A stretch of 64,000 nt of DNA from Chlamydomonas reinhardtii (taxonomy: Eukaryota; Chlorophyta; Chlorophyceae; Chlamydomonadales; Chlamydomonadaceae): positions 1,993,437 to 2,057,436 of the forward strand of contig NC_057011.1 of assembly GCF_000002595.2 (NCBI RefSeq), written 5' to 3'. Made by a program: the position numbers and the translations under genes. The notes beneath the pieces were generated by a model. It had not been told where the DNA came from. It searched no databases and worked only from the letters and a program-made list of their open reading frames with translations. Shown piece after piece: positions 42,105 through 58,829 of the stretch. Positions within the stretch are counted from its first letter, which is position 1; each line of letters opens with the position of its first letter.

Positions 42105-42152
42105 AACAAAGAATCAAACGGAACAAAATTCCGCCATACACGCGCGCGCAGT

Positions 42153-42197
<45 letters not shown>

Positions 42198-45100
42198 TGT
42201 TCGTGTGCATGTGTTGTGTTTGTGTGTGTGTATGTGTGTGTATGTGTGCGCGCATGCACGAGCAGGGGAAAGCACGGCGTCGGCGTGACACACTGCGGCC
42301 TTGCTTCGAGCAGCAACAAGGCGTTGCGTCACCCCGCGCCGCGCACCTACCTGTTTGGACTTGCGCTCCAGGTCTGCCGTGAGTTTTTTCACCTCCAGCT
42401 CGCGAGCACTGTCACCGAGGGGGCAGCGACGCCAGCAGGTGACACGCAGTCGCGAGAACGTTGCAAGGTAGGCGACAACACGGAGTCAGAGGGCGAGGGG
42501 CTGGATAGGGTGTAGCACAGACACGTGCTAGCTACGGCAAGCTGAGCAAAGACGAGGCCGACCCACCGCAGGTGCGAGGCTGGTACAAGGTCGTCCCTGC
42601 GTGCTGCGGCTGACACGCTGCTGGGGGCTGGGGGTGGGTGGGCCCCACCGCCGCCCCCACCGTGCCCCGCCGCCCCTCCCAGCCCCTTTGTGGGCGTCTG
42701 CATGACGGACGCCGGCGGCCCGGGCAGTGGCGTGGGCGGTATGGCCGCACCCTGCTCCTGAGCAGCCTGCACGATCGGCCCATCGGCAAGACATCAGGTG
42801 ACATTCCATGTCCTACACAAGGCCTGCAACCGGCTATATGCTCCAGAGCTACATGCTCGCCCGTGTGCTGTTGTTGGAGCGTGGCCCGCCACACAGCTGC
42901 TACGGTTACACAAGTTGTCGCCAAACCCACACACCCTCAATTTGGCCTCCAGGTCCCTCACGCGCCGCGCGAACATGGCCTTCTGCTCCTCCAGTTGACG
43001 CTCCAACTCCTTGGCCCGCCCGCGGTTCTGTGCGTGCGGCGCAGGCGTAATGGAAGATTGCAAGAATGCCAGATTGCAGGGGAATGCGCTGAGGTTGCCG
43101 AATCCCAAGAGTCCTTTGTAACGGCCATTTTCCATGCTTCCGCGGCTGCTGTTGCTGCCGCCTGCCTCCGCCGATGAAGACCAGCCTTCCTCCCCCCCCC
43201 GCCCAACGCCCCACGCCTCGTGCAGTCACACACCTCGCAGCACCTACCTTGGTTGCCGCCTCCAGCCGGCCCGCCCGCTCCGAGTACTGCGCCTTGAGTC
43301 GGTCCAGCTGCTGCAGGTGGGAGCGCAGCTGCCGCTCGTGCTCCTCGTCCTGGGGGCCGCAGCCGCGAAGCCGTACAGGGATACAGGTGCGTGCAGGCGT
43401 AAAGGTGCGATTGCTATAACCCAACCCCAAACGGCGCTGGGGGCTGCAGGTGTGGTGTGGCCCGTGCGCGTGTCAAGGACATGTGGCGAGGGAGGAGGAG
43501 GAGCAGGTGGACGCAGAGGGCAGGGCGGCGTAAACACATGAGCGCACGCGGACCCCGGCGCGCCCAGGCCCGGGCCCGGGCCCGGGCCGCACCGCCACAC
43601 GTCGCGCCGCCCGCTCACACCTTGTCCCGCAGCTGGCGCGCCAGCTCCTCGCACTGCTCCCGCAGCTCCGCCACCAGCGCGTTCTCCTCCGCGCTGGGCC
43701 GCGCCGCCGCCACCACCGCCGCCAGGCTGTTGCCGGGCGCCTTGCCACGAAGCGCCTTGTGCAGCTGGTCCACCTGGGGGTCGAGGGTTTAGGTTGTTTT
43801 GGGAGGGTTGTGAATACCAGCCCAAACCAAACCGAACCCAAAGGATGAGGAGGCCGATTGCTTCTACGAATGGAGAAAGGGCCGGTGGGCGGCAGGAAAA
43901 CTACACAGGGTGTGTGTGCCAGATTTCATTCTGTGCGAGGGTGTGGGGTCCTGTGCAGTACCGCGGACGGCGCTCCATGTGGGTGTGTCTGCGTGCTGGA
44001 TGCTAAATGGATGGTGTGTGGATTGGCACGTGTCTACGCCATGTGAGCCCGCCCACGCGCTGTATGCCCCTCGTACCCTACCTGCGCCTCCAGCTCGCGA
44101 ACGCGGGCCTGCGCGGTCGCCGCACGAGTGGCCGCAGGCCCCTTGGAGCCCGGGCCTGCGGACGGTGCGAGCGCGTCAATGCATGACCGTATTAGAATGT
44201 GGAGCATCCTGTAAGACAGCTGCCTCAGCTGCTGCTGCCTGCCACAAGAATGACGTCAGTCCCAACACAGGGCTCGCACGATAAGAGTACAGCGGCCGCC
44301 CTTCTTCCTCACCCTCGTACTGCGCCAGCCGCGCCTGCAGCTGCTGAATGACCTGGCGCTGCTCCGCCATGAGGTCGTCGTGCTGGTTGAGCATGTCCTG
44401 GTTCTCAGCGTACCACTGCAGCTTGGCCTGTGTCCGAATGTGTGTGTGTGTGTGTATGCGAATGTGTGTGTGTGTGTGTGCGTGTGTGTGTGTGTGTGTG
44501 TGCGCGTGTGTGTGTGTGTTCATAGGATAGGTTGCGTGCGCATGCGCGATGCGTGTGCATGCAAGCAAGTCTAAGCTTTGTGTCCGGGACGCCGCAACGG
44601 CTATTGCGGTCCCACTCTTCACCCGGGCCTCCGCCCCCCCCTGCTCCCCGCCTGACCTGCAGCTCCTGCACCAGCGCCTGGTTGGCCTGCCGCGCCGTCT
44701 CCATCTCCTCCCGCAGCTGCTTCACCAGCACGTCGCCGTCGGCCATCGCCTGCAAAGGGCGGTTGGAAACGTGACTAGGATAGAAACCGGCCTTGGGAAT
44801 ACGGTAGCTAATTTCCGATCGCTATCGCCCACATCGCGATTGCTCAAACCCCACCGCACGCACACACATACACACACATAAGCGCACACGCGCATACCTT
44901 GAGGTCCACGCCGCCCGCCTTGGCCTCCATGGCTTTCTTCTCCGCCCGCAGCTTCTCCAGCTGCGCCTTCAGCTCCGACTCGCGCACCTGCAGCCAGACC
45001 GCGGTTTGGTTGCGGTGGTGTCAATGTCGTCGGGAATAGCGAGCGGCACGGGGAATATGGGCCACGGGCAATCAGCATCTGAGGGCAGCACAAGTGACGC

Positions 45101-46900
45101 AGCTCGATAAACACCACCCGTGCCTCTTATCCTTTACCCCATGCCCATCCCCGCGTCTTCCATGTCGCCCCCCCCCCCTTCTGGTGATGATAATTGGACT
45201 TTCTCGTTGGGCCCGGGCACACAACCCGAACTCCTTTCCCGGTCTCGGTCTCGGCCAGTCTGCAGTATCGACCTAGGCACTCCCGCCCACCGCCGCCCGC
45301 CAGCCTCACCCTCGCCTCCTCCCGCACGCCTTCCAGCTCCTTCTCAAGCGCCAGCACCCGCGCCAGCTTGTTGGCGGTCTCGGCGTTGCGCCGCCCCACG
45401 TCGTCGCGCGCCACCAGCACCGCCCGCTCACTGCGCAACACCTCCTCGGCCGCATGCGCCTGCGCCGCAGTCAGCGTCTCCTCCAGCTCCTGTGCGCGGG
45501 AGTATGCACCCATAAATTATGCTGTATGAGTTGATACGTGAAGAGTAGAGACACACGACGCAAGCCGCAATGACGGTTCCGCACAATCACGCGTGTGCCG
45601 CAGCCCGGCTTGACAATCGCAATGGCGCCGGCGACAGCCCGATGGGACCGGGACCGGGATGAGCTACCGGTGCCGGTAAGCTGAGCCCGGGACACCGTCC
45701 CTCCTCCTACTCCTCCTCTTCCTCGTTCTTCTCCTCTTCCTCCTCCTCCACACGCACCTTGATGCGGCGCGTGGCTGCCTCATTTTCCTGCTGATAGCCC
45801 CGTATGAGCACCTCGGTCTGCTCCAATTCCTTGCGCAGGGCGGTCGCCTCCTCCGGACTGATGCCGCCCTGCTCGGGCGATAGAAGAGCCATGGGTGGAG
45901 GGTAGTGGGGCAAGCCACAGCAGGTGGACGAGTCTAGCTTGGAGTAGGGAAAGGGATACGAACAGAGAGAGGCGGGCCTGCAAAGCCATTGAATTACTTT
46001 TGACATGCAAGCCACATGAGTCACAGTGCGGATGGGCGTTGCTCTGCGTGGGCCGCACCTGGACGCTGCCGCGCGGGTTGGTTGTGCTGGCCGCCGTGAG
46101 CCGGCCCTGTACGGCAGGCACCACACGTCAGCCGGGTTAGGCGTGGACAAAGACTACTCAAGCACACGTGGCAGGTGAGCCTCACGCAAGGTGGCAACAC
46201 CCTGGTTGCAATACCAGCATATACCGCCCAGCGGACGACAAGCAGCACTTGGCACTTCAATTCTTCTGCAACTTCACCACGCAGTAAGGTACTCCCACGC
46301 GGCCCAAACCACAAACGGCAGTTCCATCCGCTCCCCACACGCCTCCCCGCCCATACACACCTTGACGCCCTGGGACTCCAGCTGCGTCACCTTGGTCCGC
46401 AGCTGCTGCACCTCCCGCTGCTTCTCCAGCAGCTTGGCCTGCAGCAGGGTGGCGGGGCGTGACGCAGCGCAACGCGACGTAGAGTCGGCCACGCCGGTGC
46501 AAGACACGACAGCCGCTACTCAGTAGGGCAGCTGCCATTTAGTCTGACCGTTTGACAAGCTCGCTCGCAAGCGTCCTGAACGCCACAACAACCCGTAGCC
46601 GCACGCCCCGCCCACCTCCCATGATTCGTTCAGCCGCTTCTCCTGCTCCTGCATGCGTTGCGTCAGCTCCACCAAGGCGCTCTCCGCCGCCGCCCGGCTG
46701 CGCTCCGACGCCAGCACCTGCGACGTCAGCGTCTCCACCGCCGCCTGCATCTGCCGGGCCTGCGCACGCCGCCCCACAATTCAAATGCACGCAATTGTGA
46801 TTGGCCTCCAATGGCCGTCCAAGCTCCCGCACGAGCCTGACCTCTAGCAGCGACCTAAACCCACGCGATGGCCCTGGGCGCCATGCGCCGTGCCGCTGAC

Positions 46901-46980
<80 letters not shown>

Positions 46981-48139
46981 ACACACAACTTTCAAGACAT
47001 TTCGACAACCTCCAGCAGCCAACGGACCCATCGCAAGCCTCGTTCACCGATCTCTCCGGCCCGCGACCAACCGGCTGTCTCAAGCAGCATCACACACATG
47101 CCCACCCACCTGCTCGCTAGCTCGCAGCACGTCCACGCTCTGCCGAATGGCCGCCGCCAGCTGCTGCTGCTGCTGCACCGCCGCATCGGACTGGCTCGCC
47201 TGCTGCAGCAGCGCCAGACTCAGCGCCGGCATGGCGCCCGCAGCGTCCGCAGAAGCCGCGTACTGCTGCTGATGCTGTGGATGTTGTTGTTGCTGGTTGT
47301 AGCCGGCAGGCGCCGGCGCCTGGGAGCGAGGGGCGGTGCTGGCGGTGGTGGGGCGCGACTGGATTGCCGCCGCGGCAGACTGCGATCCTGCGCCGCGGCT
47401 GGTGCCCGGCCGCGGCGGCACGCCCCCTGCACCGGGTGTTCCCGCCGCAGCTGTTGCAGCTGCCGTGGGGATGTGCGCCGCGAAGCTTACAGCGCTGGCT
47501 GGCGTGGGGTCGTGCGACACTGCCGGCGCCCGCTGTGGTGCCGCTGCAGACGAGGCCTCCGAGTGGTAGGAGGGGTTGCGTGCAAGGTAGGGCGAGACTG
47601 TCTGGTTTAGCGGCGGCAGCGGCGGCACTGGCGGCGACAGAGGGCTGCTGGAGGCCTGAGCCATGGGTGGACTCGCGGAGGCGGAGGACCGCTCGGCCTG
47701 TGGTGTGGGCCCAGCACTGTCCTGCTCATGAGGCCGAAACACTTGTACGGCAGGGGAGCCGTACGTGGAAGGTGCGCCCTCGCCAGGCTCGGCAGCCTCC
47801 CCGTCGTCGTGCCCGCGGTAGGAGCCAGTCTGCTCTGCGAGGCTGCGCTGCGGGGACACCGCCGCACCCTCGCCAGCACCTAGGTCAGCCGCTGCAGTCG
47901 CTGCTGCTGATTCGTCGTCGTCAGCCTGCGTGGAAAACAACACCGGGGTGGCGTCATGCCTGGGCCATTTGGGATTGGCGGCGGTGCAGGTGGCCCCGGA
48001 CAATTCCGGCTGTGGGCCGTGCGCTCGCCTGACCCACGTCGACCTGCAGCTCCCCGTCCAAGTCGTCGCCGGCGTCCACTTCGAAGTCGTCCTCGTATCC
48101 ATCATACCCAGAACCCCCACCGCTGCTGTATCTTGACAT
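39544..48139 (-). CDS. CEP162: CEP162-like centriole/transition-zone coiled-coil protein
   Basis: Twenty-two exons (48038-48139, 47110-47925, 46616-46759, 46361-46438, 46059-46106, 45758-45868, 45310-45489, 44898-44987, 44657-44749, 44313-44427, 44082-44155, 43621-43773, 43248-43349, 42935-43027, 42567-42766, 42351-42408, 41909-42024, 41385-41757, 40897-41106, 40445-40588, 40001-40086, 39544-39745) sum to exactly 1196 codons, 1195 residues. The acidic start ([20 protein letters not shown]) and a disordered Ser/Pro/Ala region of about 250 residues are followed by nearly continuous coiled coil to the end. [16 protein letters not shown] and [20 protein letters not shown] are the phrases that recall CEP162, which tethers to axonemal microtubules at the centriole end and helps build the ciliary transition zone. 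The family assignment rests on these phrases from memory; a generic coiled-coil protein is the alternative. It shares a 325-base divergent promoter with the thioredoxin reductase gene. Confidence 0.75.
40757..40889 (+). repeat. (TCCCC)n repeat, G-rich on the transcribed sense
   Basis: About 18 TCCCC units, then decayed units. In the sense of the CEP162-like gene it is (GGGGA)n in the intron just after the donor of exon 40897-41106. It could form G-quadruplexes. Confidence 0.95.
42045..42101 (+). repeat. (GT)n intronic repeat
   Basis: In the CEP162-like gene's sense (CA)n, just before the acceptor at 42025. A second tract is at 42157-42193 in the same intron. Confidence 0.9.
46903..46986 (+). 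repeat. (CA)n intronic repeat
   Basis: About 40 units in the intron 46760-47109 of the CEP162-like gene, (GT)n in its sense. Confidence 0.95.
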
Positions 48140-48464
48140 ATCGCCTAAGCACGGCTCACGCGCCAGTCAGCAGCATGTTAAGTTTGACTGACAGCCCAGA
48201 ACCAGGCGGTGTTTAAACAAAGCAGCATCTGTAAAATCGGTGTAATTCGAAATACCTGGTCCAAGCAATCTGACAAGAGCAAAACAAGGAAAAGGAAGGA
48301 ATTTGCCCCATGCATCCCATGCCGAAAAAGGAGGACTCGAATAGGGTGCAAGACGCCCACACATCCTACCCTAGTTCAGTTAGACACAAATCCTCAAAGC
48401 ACAAGCGCACAAAGAGCGGCTGAAGAAGTAGTAAATTAAGCTGGGCGGGAACTGCTCCAGAAGC
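48140..48464. promoter_or_regulatory. Divergent promoter region, CEP162-like and thioredoxin reductase
   Basis: 325 bases separate the two start codons on opposite strands, so both promoters and 5' UTRs must lie here. The stretch is relatively AT-rich. No TATA box is obvious at a fixed distance. Confidence 0.55.
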
Positions 48465-52501
<4,037 letters not shown>

Positions 52502-53181
52502 GCCCCCCACTGGCTAAGCCGCCGCGGACAGACTCTCCAGCCCCGTAAGGGGGCCCCATAAGCGCCACCCAGAACGTGACGCCACGACAGAGCAGCAGCA
52601 GCACCGCACTATTACCAGACAGCTGCCAGTCGGTAAGCTGCTCAACTGTTCGTGGCGTGGCGGTTTCGGGTAGCTTAGTGGGGATGTGTCTAGTCTGCGG
52701 CGGCTGCCAGTGGGCGGGTGCGTTGGTGAGGTGGGCGGCAGCCGTCACGTGCGGGCCTCAGCAATGGCCCGCGAACGTGGACGGGCCGACCGGCCCACAG
52801 ATCCGGGCTTATCGGCGGCGCATGGAGTCGCGCACGAGCTGCAGGTGCGACAAAGAGCTGTGTCCAACATTGCCATCATCATCGAAGGCGCCGGGCGCTT
52901 TCTCAAGGCGTCGGGGCATGCCAGTCACGCGAAAGCTTGGGTGGTGGTGATGATGGTGCTCTGGGGCAGTGAGTCGTGCATGCAGATGTATGTGAGGCGG
53001 CTTCATGCGTGTGTCGCGCCCGGGCGTCAGGTATGGCCCTGCGGCTTTAATTGTGAAGCAGCTGCTTGCAACAACGGTTATTTGACTTGGGCGGCTTCGA
53101 CCCTCTCTCTGTCCCGTACTGAAGCGTTCAAGGAGGGTTGCAAGCCTGCGGATGCCGCAGCGGCCGGCAAGTGTGGGACAA
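52502..53181 (+). other. Thioredoxin reductase 3' UTR, upstream of the SECIS
   Basis: No further gene. It contains a long stem-loop with arms 52579-52590 and 52646-52657 that lacks the SECIS quartet. Confidence 0.5.
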
Positions 53182-53238
53182 CTCCGTGACATGACGGTGC
53201 ATGCTGAATTCAGAGGCATGTACCTGAGACATATGGAG
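53182..53238 (+). promoter_or_regulatory. Candidate SECIS element in the thioredoxin reductase 3' UTR
   Basis: Lower helix CTCCGTG (53182-53188) with the CATATGGAG region (to 53238). The quartet has ATGAC at 53191-53195 opposite TGAG at 53225-53228, giving tandem G.A pairs. The upper helix GGTGCATGCT (53196-53205) pairs with GGCATGTACC (ending 53224) with few wobbles. The apical loop holds AA at 53207-53208, at the expected 12-base distance from the ATGA. It lies 687 bases downstream of the UGA and upstream of the TGTAA at 53711. Confidence 0.75.
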
Positions 53239-53710
53239 ACCACGGCCTGATGTGAGGATGATTGAAGTAGCTGTTTCGTGTGTGTTTGTGTGATGGGACT
53301 GTTCAGTTGAGGGCGCCGGCTGCGAGAGGGCCGGCAGTGAGCATGGAGACGTGAGTGCGATAGACACCCGGCGCGTCGAGTCCTGGCGTGAGCGTCGGAG
53401 CTGGGCCGGTGACAGACAACTACGGCACATCCGTACAAGCAGGATGTTGACGTGACTGCGAGGACGGCCTGGCAGGCACTGCATGTGCCGCGGTAGTCTG
53501 TTGAGGGCAAGGTAGACGTCTGAGGATGTGAGTGCGGTATTCATCTTGCTTATTTCGTGTATGTCGTGTGTATGTGGAGCTGCACCGATTGTGTGGCGGC
53601 AAACGAAGGACAGTCGGATCCTCTGCGTCCTGGAGTGCTGCAAGGCGTCATTCGGCAGAGGAGTGGATTGCATGGAGAGATGGCAACGCTGCACGGAAGC
53701 ATGCCCCGTG

Positions 53711-53715
53711 TGTAA
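53711..53715 (+). terminator. TGTAA poly(A) signal
   Basis: First TGTAA after the SECIS. It would give the reductase mRNA a 3' UTR of about 1.2 kb. Confidence 0.5.
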
Positions 53716-54095
53716 GATCCTGTGCATTTCGTCATCTACAGCAGCTGTGGTGCTATCGCCTGGCCGGGCGCCCGGAGCGTGAGGAATGCGCATCAGCAAA
53801 CTTCCAGCCAGCCAGCAACTTGTCGGTACAGTAACGCCGGCGTTCGACCAGCCATGCACTTCTGCTCTGCCACTGCAAACTGTTTGCTGTCTGCTTACGG
53901 GTCTGGGCATCGGCTGCACCCTACGGGACCTCGCCAACCTGCCTTGAACCCTGTCCCATCACACATCTACAGCAGCTGTTCCCCGGGGTACGTAGGGACC
54001 TGTTAGGACATTGGCAGCTGGCCTGCTGGGTCAGCTGGAGTCAGCTGCAGCTCCTGTGTCCGCAGTCTCATTTGGATCTCCGGCACGCAGTATTG

Positions 54096-54100
54096 TTACA
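54096..54100 (-). terminator. TGTAA poly(A) signal (TTACA on plus)
   Basis: 317 bases after the stop of the ribophorin II gene; the two 3' ends converge. Nothing else was recognised at 53716-54416. Confidence 0.5.
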
Positions 54101-54416
54101 GGCGTGGTCCAGGACGGCCTGCAACCATGTGTCCATCCCGTCTCCCCTGGCTCCGTGCCTTGGCACGGTGCCATCGTCATCCGCCCCAAGTCCCCAACCT
54201 GTCCATCCGGCCTCTTCCTCCATCCATGCACGTGCCTTCTTGGACCGCAGTTACCCTTCCCGTCCTCCTACCTCCAGCACACCAGCATTCCTCCGGCCTA
54301 CAAATCTCCGACCACACAGACGACCCTAGCGCGCACCGCCACACCCTGCGCATTGCGCTTCCCCCCTCTGCCCCTTGCTCCTGTCTTAGCCCCTCTTCGC
54401 GCTCCTTTAGCGCTCC

Positions 54417-56571
54417 TTAATCCTTCTTCAACCGCTGCGTGCTCAGCGCGCTCAGCAGCATGTAGCCGCTGCCCGCCACGAACAGCCCGCCTGCGCCCGC
54501 CAGCGGCAGCGTCTGCGCCAGGTTGAGCTTCAGCCAGAACAGCAGGTACAGCAGCAGCATGGCAGCCAGGCCGCCGTGGAAGAGCAGCGCCGCCAGGGGC
54601 GCGGCGGACCAGGCCTGTGTGGTTTGTGCGGAGGAAGGTGCGGAGGAAGGTGCAGAGGAAGGTGCGGAGGAAGGTGGAGGAGGGAGGCGCTTGCGGAGGA
54701 GGCAGGATCGTTGCGCAGGTTGGGCTGGGTGGCAACGGAATCGGGCTGCTGATGGAGATCCCGCCATCCGAGGATTCCCGCTCCAGTCGTCATCCTGTCC
54801 CAACCGTGAACCTGCCCATCGTCCCCGCGCCTTCCAATCCCCGTTCGTGCCCTGCGGTTCCCAGGACCCGCACAGCACGGCATTCCTACTCGCGTTCCAC
54901 TTTCCATTCCACTTTCCCCCAGCTTCTTCCCCCTTTACCTTGAAGTTGACGCCGGTTGCGAGGGGCACGTACAGGATCACAATGGCCAGAGGCACCAGCG
55001 CCAGGCCGGCAAACACTAGAGACACGATGGCGGGCGGCCGCTTCTCGGGGGCGCGCTGTCCGTGCAGGGGCGGTGCAGGGGGTGGCCGGGCAAGAGGCAG
55101 CGGGAGGACGGGTCAGGTGTCGCGCCACGGGCGCTGGGGGATTGGTGGCGCAGCCAGGTTTCCTTCTTGCAATGGATGTCGCCCCGTTTGCCCTCCATTC
55201 ACCCGGGGCCCTCCATCATCACGTTCCACAAACTCCGATATTGAGCGCTCCTTCCATTCGGCGACCCCCTCCCGGCCTCCTCCCTTCCGCGCCCCCTCTC
55301 CTACGCCCCACCCAGCTGCTGACTCACGAAGATGTGCGTAATGTCGGGCTTGACGTTGTTGGCGGGCTGGAACTTGGCGGTGCGCACGGCGGCGGCCGGC
55401 TCGGGCGCATTGGAGGCTCCGCTGAAGAGCAGCTCGGCGGTGCCCAGGGCGTATGAGATGCCCTTGGGGGTGGAGGGGTCGCCGACCAGCAGTGTTGCCT
55501 CGTACTCGCCAGCCTGTGGCGAGTAATGGCGCAGGGTTCCAGGCGTGACTAGGTACGCGAGGGCGGCGCGAAGGAAGGAAGGGGAAGGTACCATGCAGGG
55601 CCATCCCACATACATGCGTCAAGCCGGCAGCCAGCGCTTTGGGGCAGCGCTACCCAAGGGACCAGCACCTTCCTCACGACACCACACAGCACCACCGGAA
55701 GCGCCACGAATGCCGCCACCCCGCGCCCATCCATAAGCTCCGGTCCAGACAACGCCCCGATTCAAAATCGTACATTGACCGTGCCTGCACATGGTCCCTG
55801 AGAAGCTCTTGGTGCCCCCTGCTCCCGCGCCCTCCCCCTGCATACCCCCGCCCGCATGCCGCCACACCGTGCCGCGCTGCCCCGACACCCACCGCCTTGC
55901 CAATCTGCTTCTCCACGGCCGCGGCGTTGATGGACAGTGAGTAAGAGCCGCTCTTCAGCTTGCCCACCGCGTAAGCAGCCAGGCCGAGCGACTTGCTCTT
56001 CAGCATGAGCATGACCTGCTGCGGCTTGAAGGACTCACCGCCCTTCTTCACAGACAGGCTCACCTGTAGAGTAGTTATACGCGATACAACTCAGCAACCA
56101 AGCTACAGTGCAACGCTCGAAGTGGCGGGGGTACCAGGGAGAGTGCAGGGGTCCCGCTTACGTCGAGAGAGCCGGCCGCGGGCACTTGCGGGTTCGCCAG
56201 CACCGCCTTGGGGTACGTCCCGGTGAGCGTGCTGATCGCCGAACCGTCAGCGCCCTTGATCACCACCTTCACATCGCTGATAGAAAGCTCAGCAACCCTG
56301 TATAAAAGGTGACGGGTTTCGTATTGGCACGCTGTCCGCTAATTCCACGGAGCTCAGCACCGAGACTGGCGGCATCCCGACAAATAATATGCGAGTACCT
56401 ACACTTGCGCTTGCTCAGCATCTTGAGCAATAACCTGCGAGGACAACAAGACACGGGCACAAAGCTCGGCAAGGCGATCGGCTAGACCAGGATCACTCTT
56501 GCGAGCAAACTCACGCTGAACACCGCGGCTTGCACCACCAGGGCTGCAAGAGCCCAGCGGAGGAACGCCAT
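54417..56571 (-). CDS. RPN2: Oligosaccharyltransferase subunit, ribophorin II/Swp1 family
   Basis: Seven exons (56515-56571, 56403-56434, 56162-56297, 55893-56063, 55328-55513, 54939-55055, 54417-54614) sum to 299 codons, 298 residues. A signal peptide opens the protein (MAFLRWALAALVVQAAVFS). A lumenal beta-rich domain follows (VAELSISDVKVVIKGADGS, KGGESFKPQQVMLMLKS, GEYEATLLVGDP, DITHIF), then EKRPPAIVSLVFAGLALVPL and three membrane spans ending RLKKD, a KKxx-like ER retrieval end. This is the layout of the C-terminal half of ribophorin II, matching yeast Swp1 in length and lacking the N-terminal repeat domain of animal forms. It acts in N-glycosylation in the ER membrane. Exon 2 has only 32 bases and is the weakest call, but it keeps the frame. 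Confidence 0.88.
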
Positions 56572-57464
56572 TGGCCTGCTCTCCTCCTCGCCGAGCTGCT
56601 CTCCCTGTACTTAACGAATGTGCACTTGGAGCTTCCGCTTTGTACGCAAGTAGAGAAGTGACAGTTCACACCTGATACAGTTTGGGGCAAGTGCAACGAC
56701 GGTTATGGGGGTCTTCAATATGTGTTATTGCCTGGGGGCCATGGCGCTTAGGCACGGTGGCACGCCGGACTCGGAATCCCTGGCGCATCGCCAGCTAACC
56801 CGCTTCTGCAACGCCTTCCACGATATTGAGCCACACAGCGCCCCAGACGTCTGTAGCCGAACGGGCCGTTATGGCAGTACCCATCCGACGTAGCAAGTGA
56901 TAGCTAGCCTGCTTTGATACCATCCCTCAGCACGACGCCCTAGCGCAACACCCCGCAGGGGAGCCCTTAGCTAGCCTTCCGCCTTGTCCGCCCGCTGGAT
57001 TCAGTAGATACCGCTACATACCCCGTAGCACCAATGCACCATACAGACCATGTGCATGTTACAAAGGGCACATGCCGTTGCGTGCCTCTCCGCCTCTCGC
57101 ATTGTGGACGCACCATGAGTTCAGCACGTCTTGCACTTTGAGCACCGTTTGCACCTTAAGCATCCTACGCGTTTCCCTGGCTATTGCATTCCAACGGTAA
57201 CGCCCGCAGCAGCAAGCTCATGCCTGTCCCATTCAGTCGCCTGCCCTACCTAGAAACCATCACAAGTTCACGCGTTCACACCTGCCTACACTTCACCTCA
57301 CGCAGCCCCCGCGCTTGCGCGCGCCTGCAATTCGTTGGCGGTCCCATTGACCTAACCCCCACGCCCCCTCCCTTGGAGCTAGGCTCATGCCGTGCTCCAC
57401 CTTCCCCTCAGCCCGTCAAGCTCACACAACCAAGCCGAGACCACACAAGCCATCGTCCGAAGCC
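56572..57464. other. Intergenic: ribophorin II promoter and NIFK 3' flank
   Basis: TTACA at 57059-57063 may be the poly(A) signal of the minus-strand NIFK gene (about 400 bases after its stop). No other gene recognised. Confidence 0.45.
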
Positions 57465-58431
57465 CTACTCAAACACCACCTTCTTGGGCTTGATAGGAGC
57501 GCTGAGCCCGGCATACTCGTACTCAATGCCCGCCTCCGTAATCTTCTTTTGCCGCAGCTTGTCGCGCCGAATCAGCTTGGCGATACGCGCCGCCTGCTCC
57601 TTGGGTGTGCGCTCCTTCTCGTGCCGTTTCCGCTCCACCGTCCGCCGCGGGATGACTTTGAACTTGCGGTTCGCGCCGTTGAACAGCATGGGGTGCACGC
57701 GAGCAGGCGGCATGAGCTTGCAGCTTAACCGCTGCTTGAAGATAAAGTAGCCATCCATGGCCTCGGCCGCTACGCGCGCCACCTCCGGGTGCTGGAACTC
57801 GATGAAGGCGTAGCCCTTTGAGTTGCCGGTGCGCTTGCTGCGCGACAGCCGCACCCGCGTGACCTTGCCAAACTGGGAAAAGTAGCCTGGGGTGGTGAAG
57901 AGAGGGAGCGAAAGGTGCAGAGAGGGCAAGGTTCGAGCAAGGCAGGAGATGCAGGGGTGCTGGAGAGTACCGGAGGAAACAGGCACGATGGGCCCGGTGG
58001 CACCAGAGATGCCGCAACGCCCAGTTGTCGCCCAAGTTCCCTGAAAGCTTGCGGCTCCCCGTGGCTGCACTCTTCAGCTGCAACATGCAGCAATACCGCA
58101 AGCAGCCCCATCCCGGGCTTCAACCCAGCAAGCCGGCCTCCCGCGCCTCCCGCGCCCAACGACGATGCTGTCAAGAACCCTGGTCACCCGGCCCGTCGCG
58201 AACCAGGCTCACCTAGCATTTGCTTCTCGAAGAAACCGTGAGGTATATGCCTGCAATACCAAAGATGAAATGTAGGGAGCTCGCTCAGCGAACCAGTGCT
58301 TCGCCGCCTTGACCCCGCCGCCGTCACAGTAATGCCCTCACTTACCCAACATAAATAACGCGCGCCTGAGCCGTGTCATCTTCAGTCCGGCCAGAAGGCC
58401 CTGCCTCTTCCGTCGGCGCTGCTTTTGGCAT
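57465..58431 (-). CDS. NIFK: Nucleolar RRM protein (NIFK/Nop15 family), ribosome biogenesis
   Basis: Three exons, 58346-58431, 58213-58250 and 57465-57886, 181 residues. A short polar N-terminus (MPKAAPTEEAGPSG) leads into one RRM: RNP2 VIYVGHIPHGF, the EKQMLGYFSQFGKV helix, RNP1 KGYAFIEF, and VAAEAMDGYFIFKQRLSCKL. Then comes the family's hallmark PARVHPMLFNGANRKFK, and a basic helical tail KERTPKEQAARIAKLIRRDK. Nop15 and NIFK act in early 60S ribosomal subunit assembly in the nucleolus. HIP..F.E..L..YFSQFG.V is diagnostic of this family. It is divergent from the MYND gene at 58830, with 398 bases between the starts. Confidence 0.92.
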
Positions 58432-58829
58432 TTCGCTCGAGCAACAAAAAGTCGAGCTAGGGTGTAGTTATTATAGTAAAGTTAGTTGGCAATTAGAGTC
58501 CCACGACCAGTAAGGAAAGGAATTGGCCGGCCAGCGCTGACTCGCTCCGCTCTCTGCATGGGCGTGCCGGTTTTTCAGTTTGAGACCCCTCCCCTGCCCG
58601 TGCCGTTAGGCAGCTCGCTCTATGTCTATATCTTAGTCAGGCCCAGAGCCATTCGATTCAAGGCTGTGCAAACAGAAGGCGCGACGTTGGCTTGCCCCGG
58701 TCACAAAGCCCACCAAACTTATCTGACATTCATCATATCTGTAAAGACAGTACAAATCCAAGAATATATCGACTTCGGACCTCTTCTGGCCAAGCGGTGC
58801 CTCATCGGCTTTGAGTTTGGGCGAGCGAA
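58432..58829. promoter_or_regulatory. Divergent promoter region, NIFK and MYND gene
   Basis: 398 bases between start codons on opposite strands. Both promoters and 5' UTRs must fit here. No specific element recognised. Confidence 0.5.

Noticed and set aside
52579-52657. Strong stem-loop just after the reductase stop, considered as the SECIS
   Set aside because: It has GTGA on the 5' side but no GA opposite it on the 3' side, and no properly spaced apical AA. The element at 53182 fits all parts.
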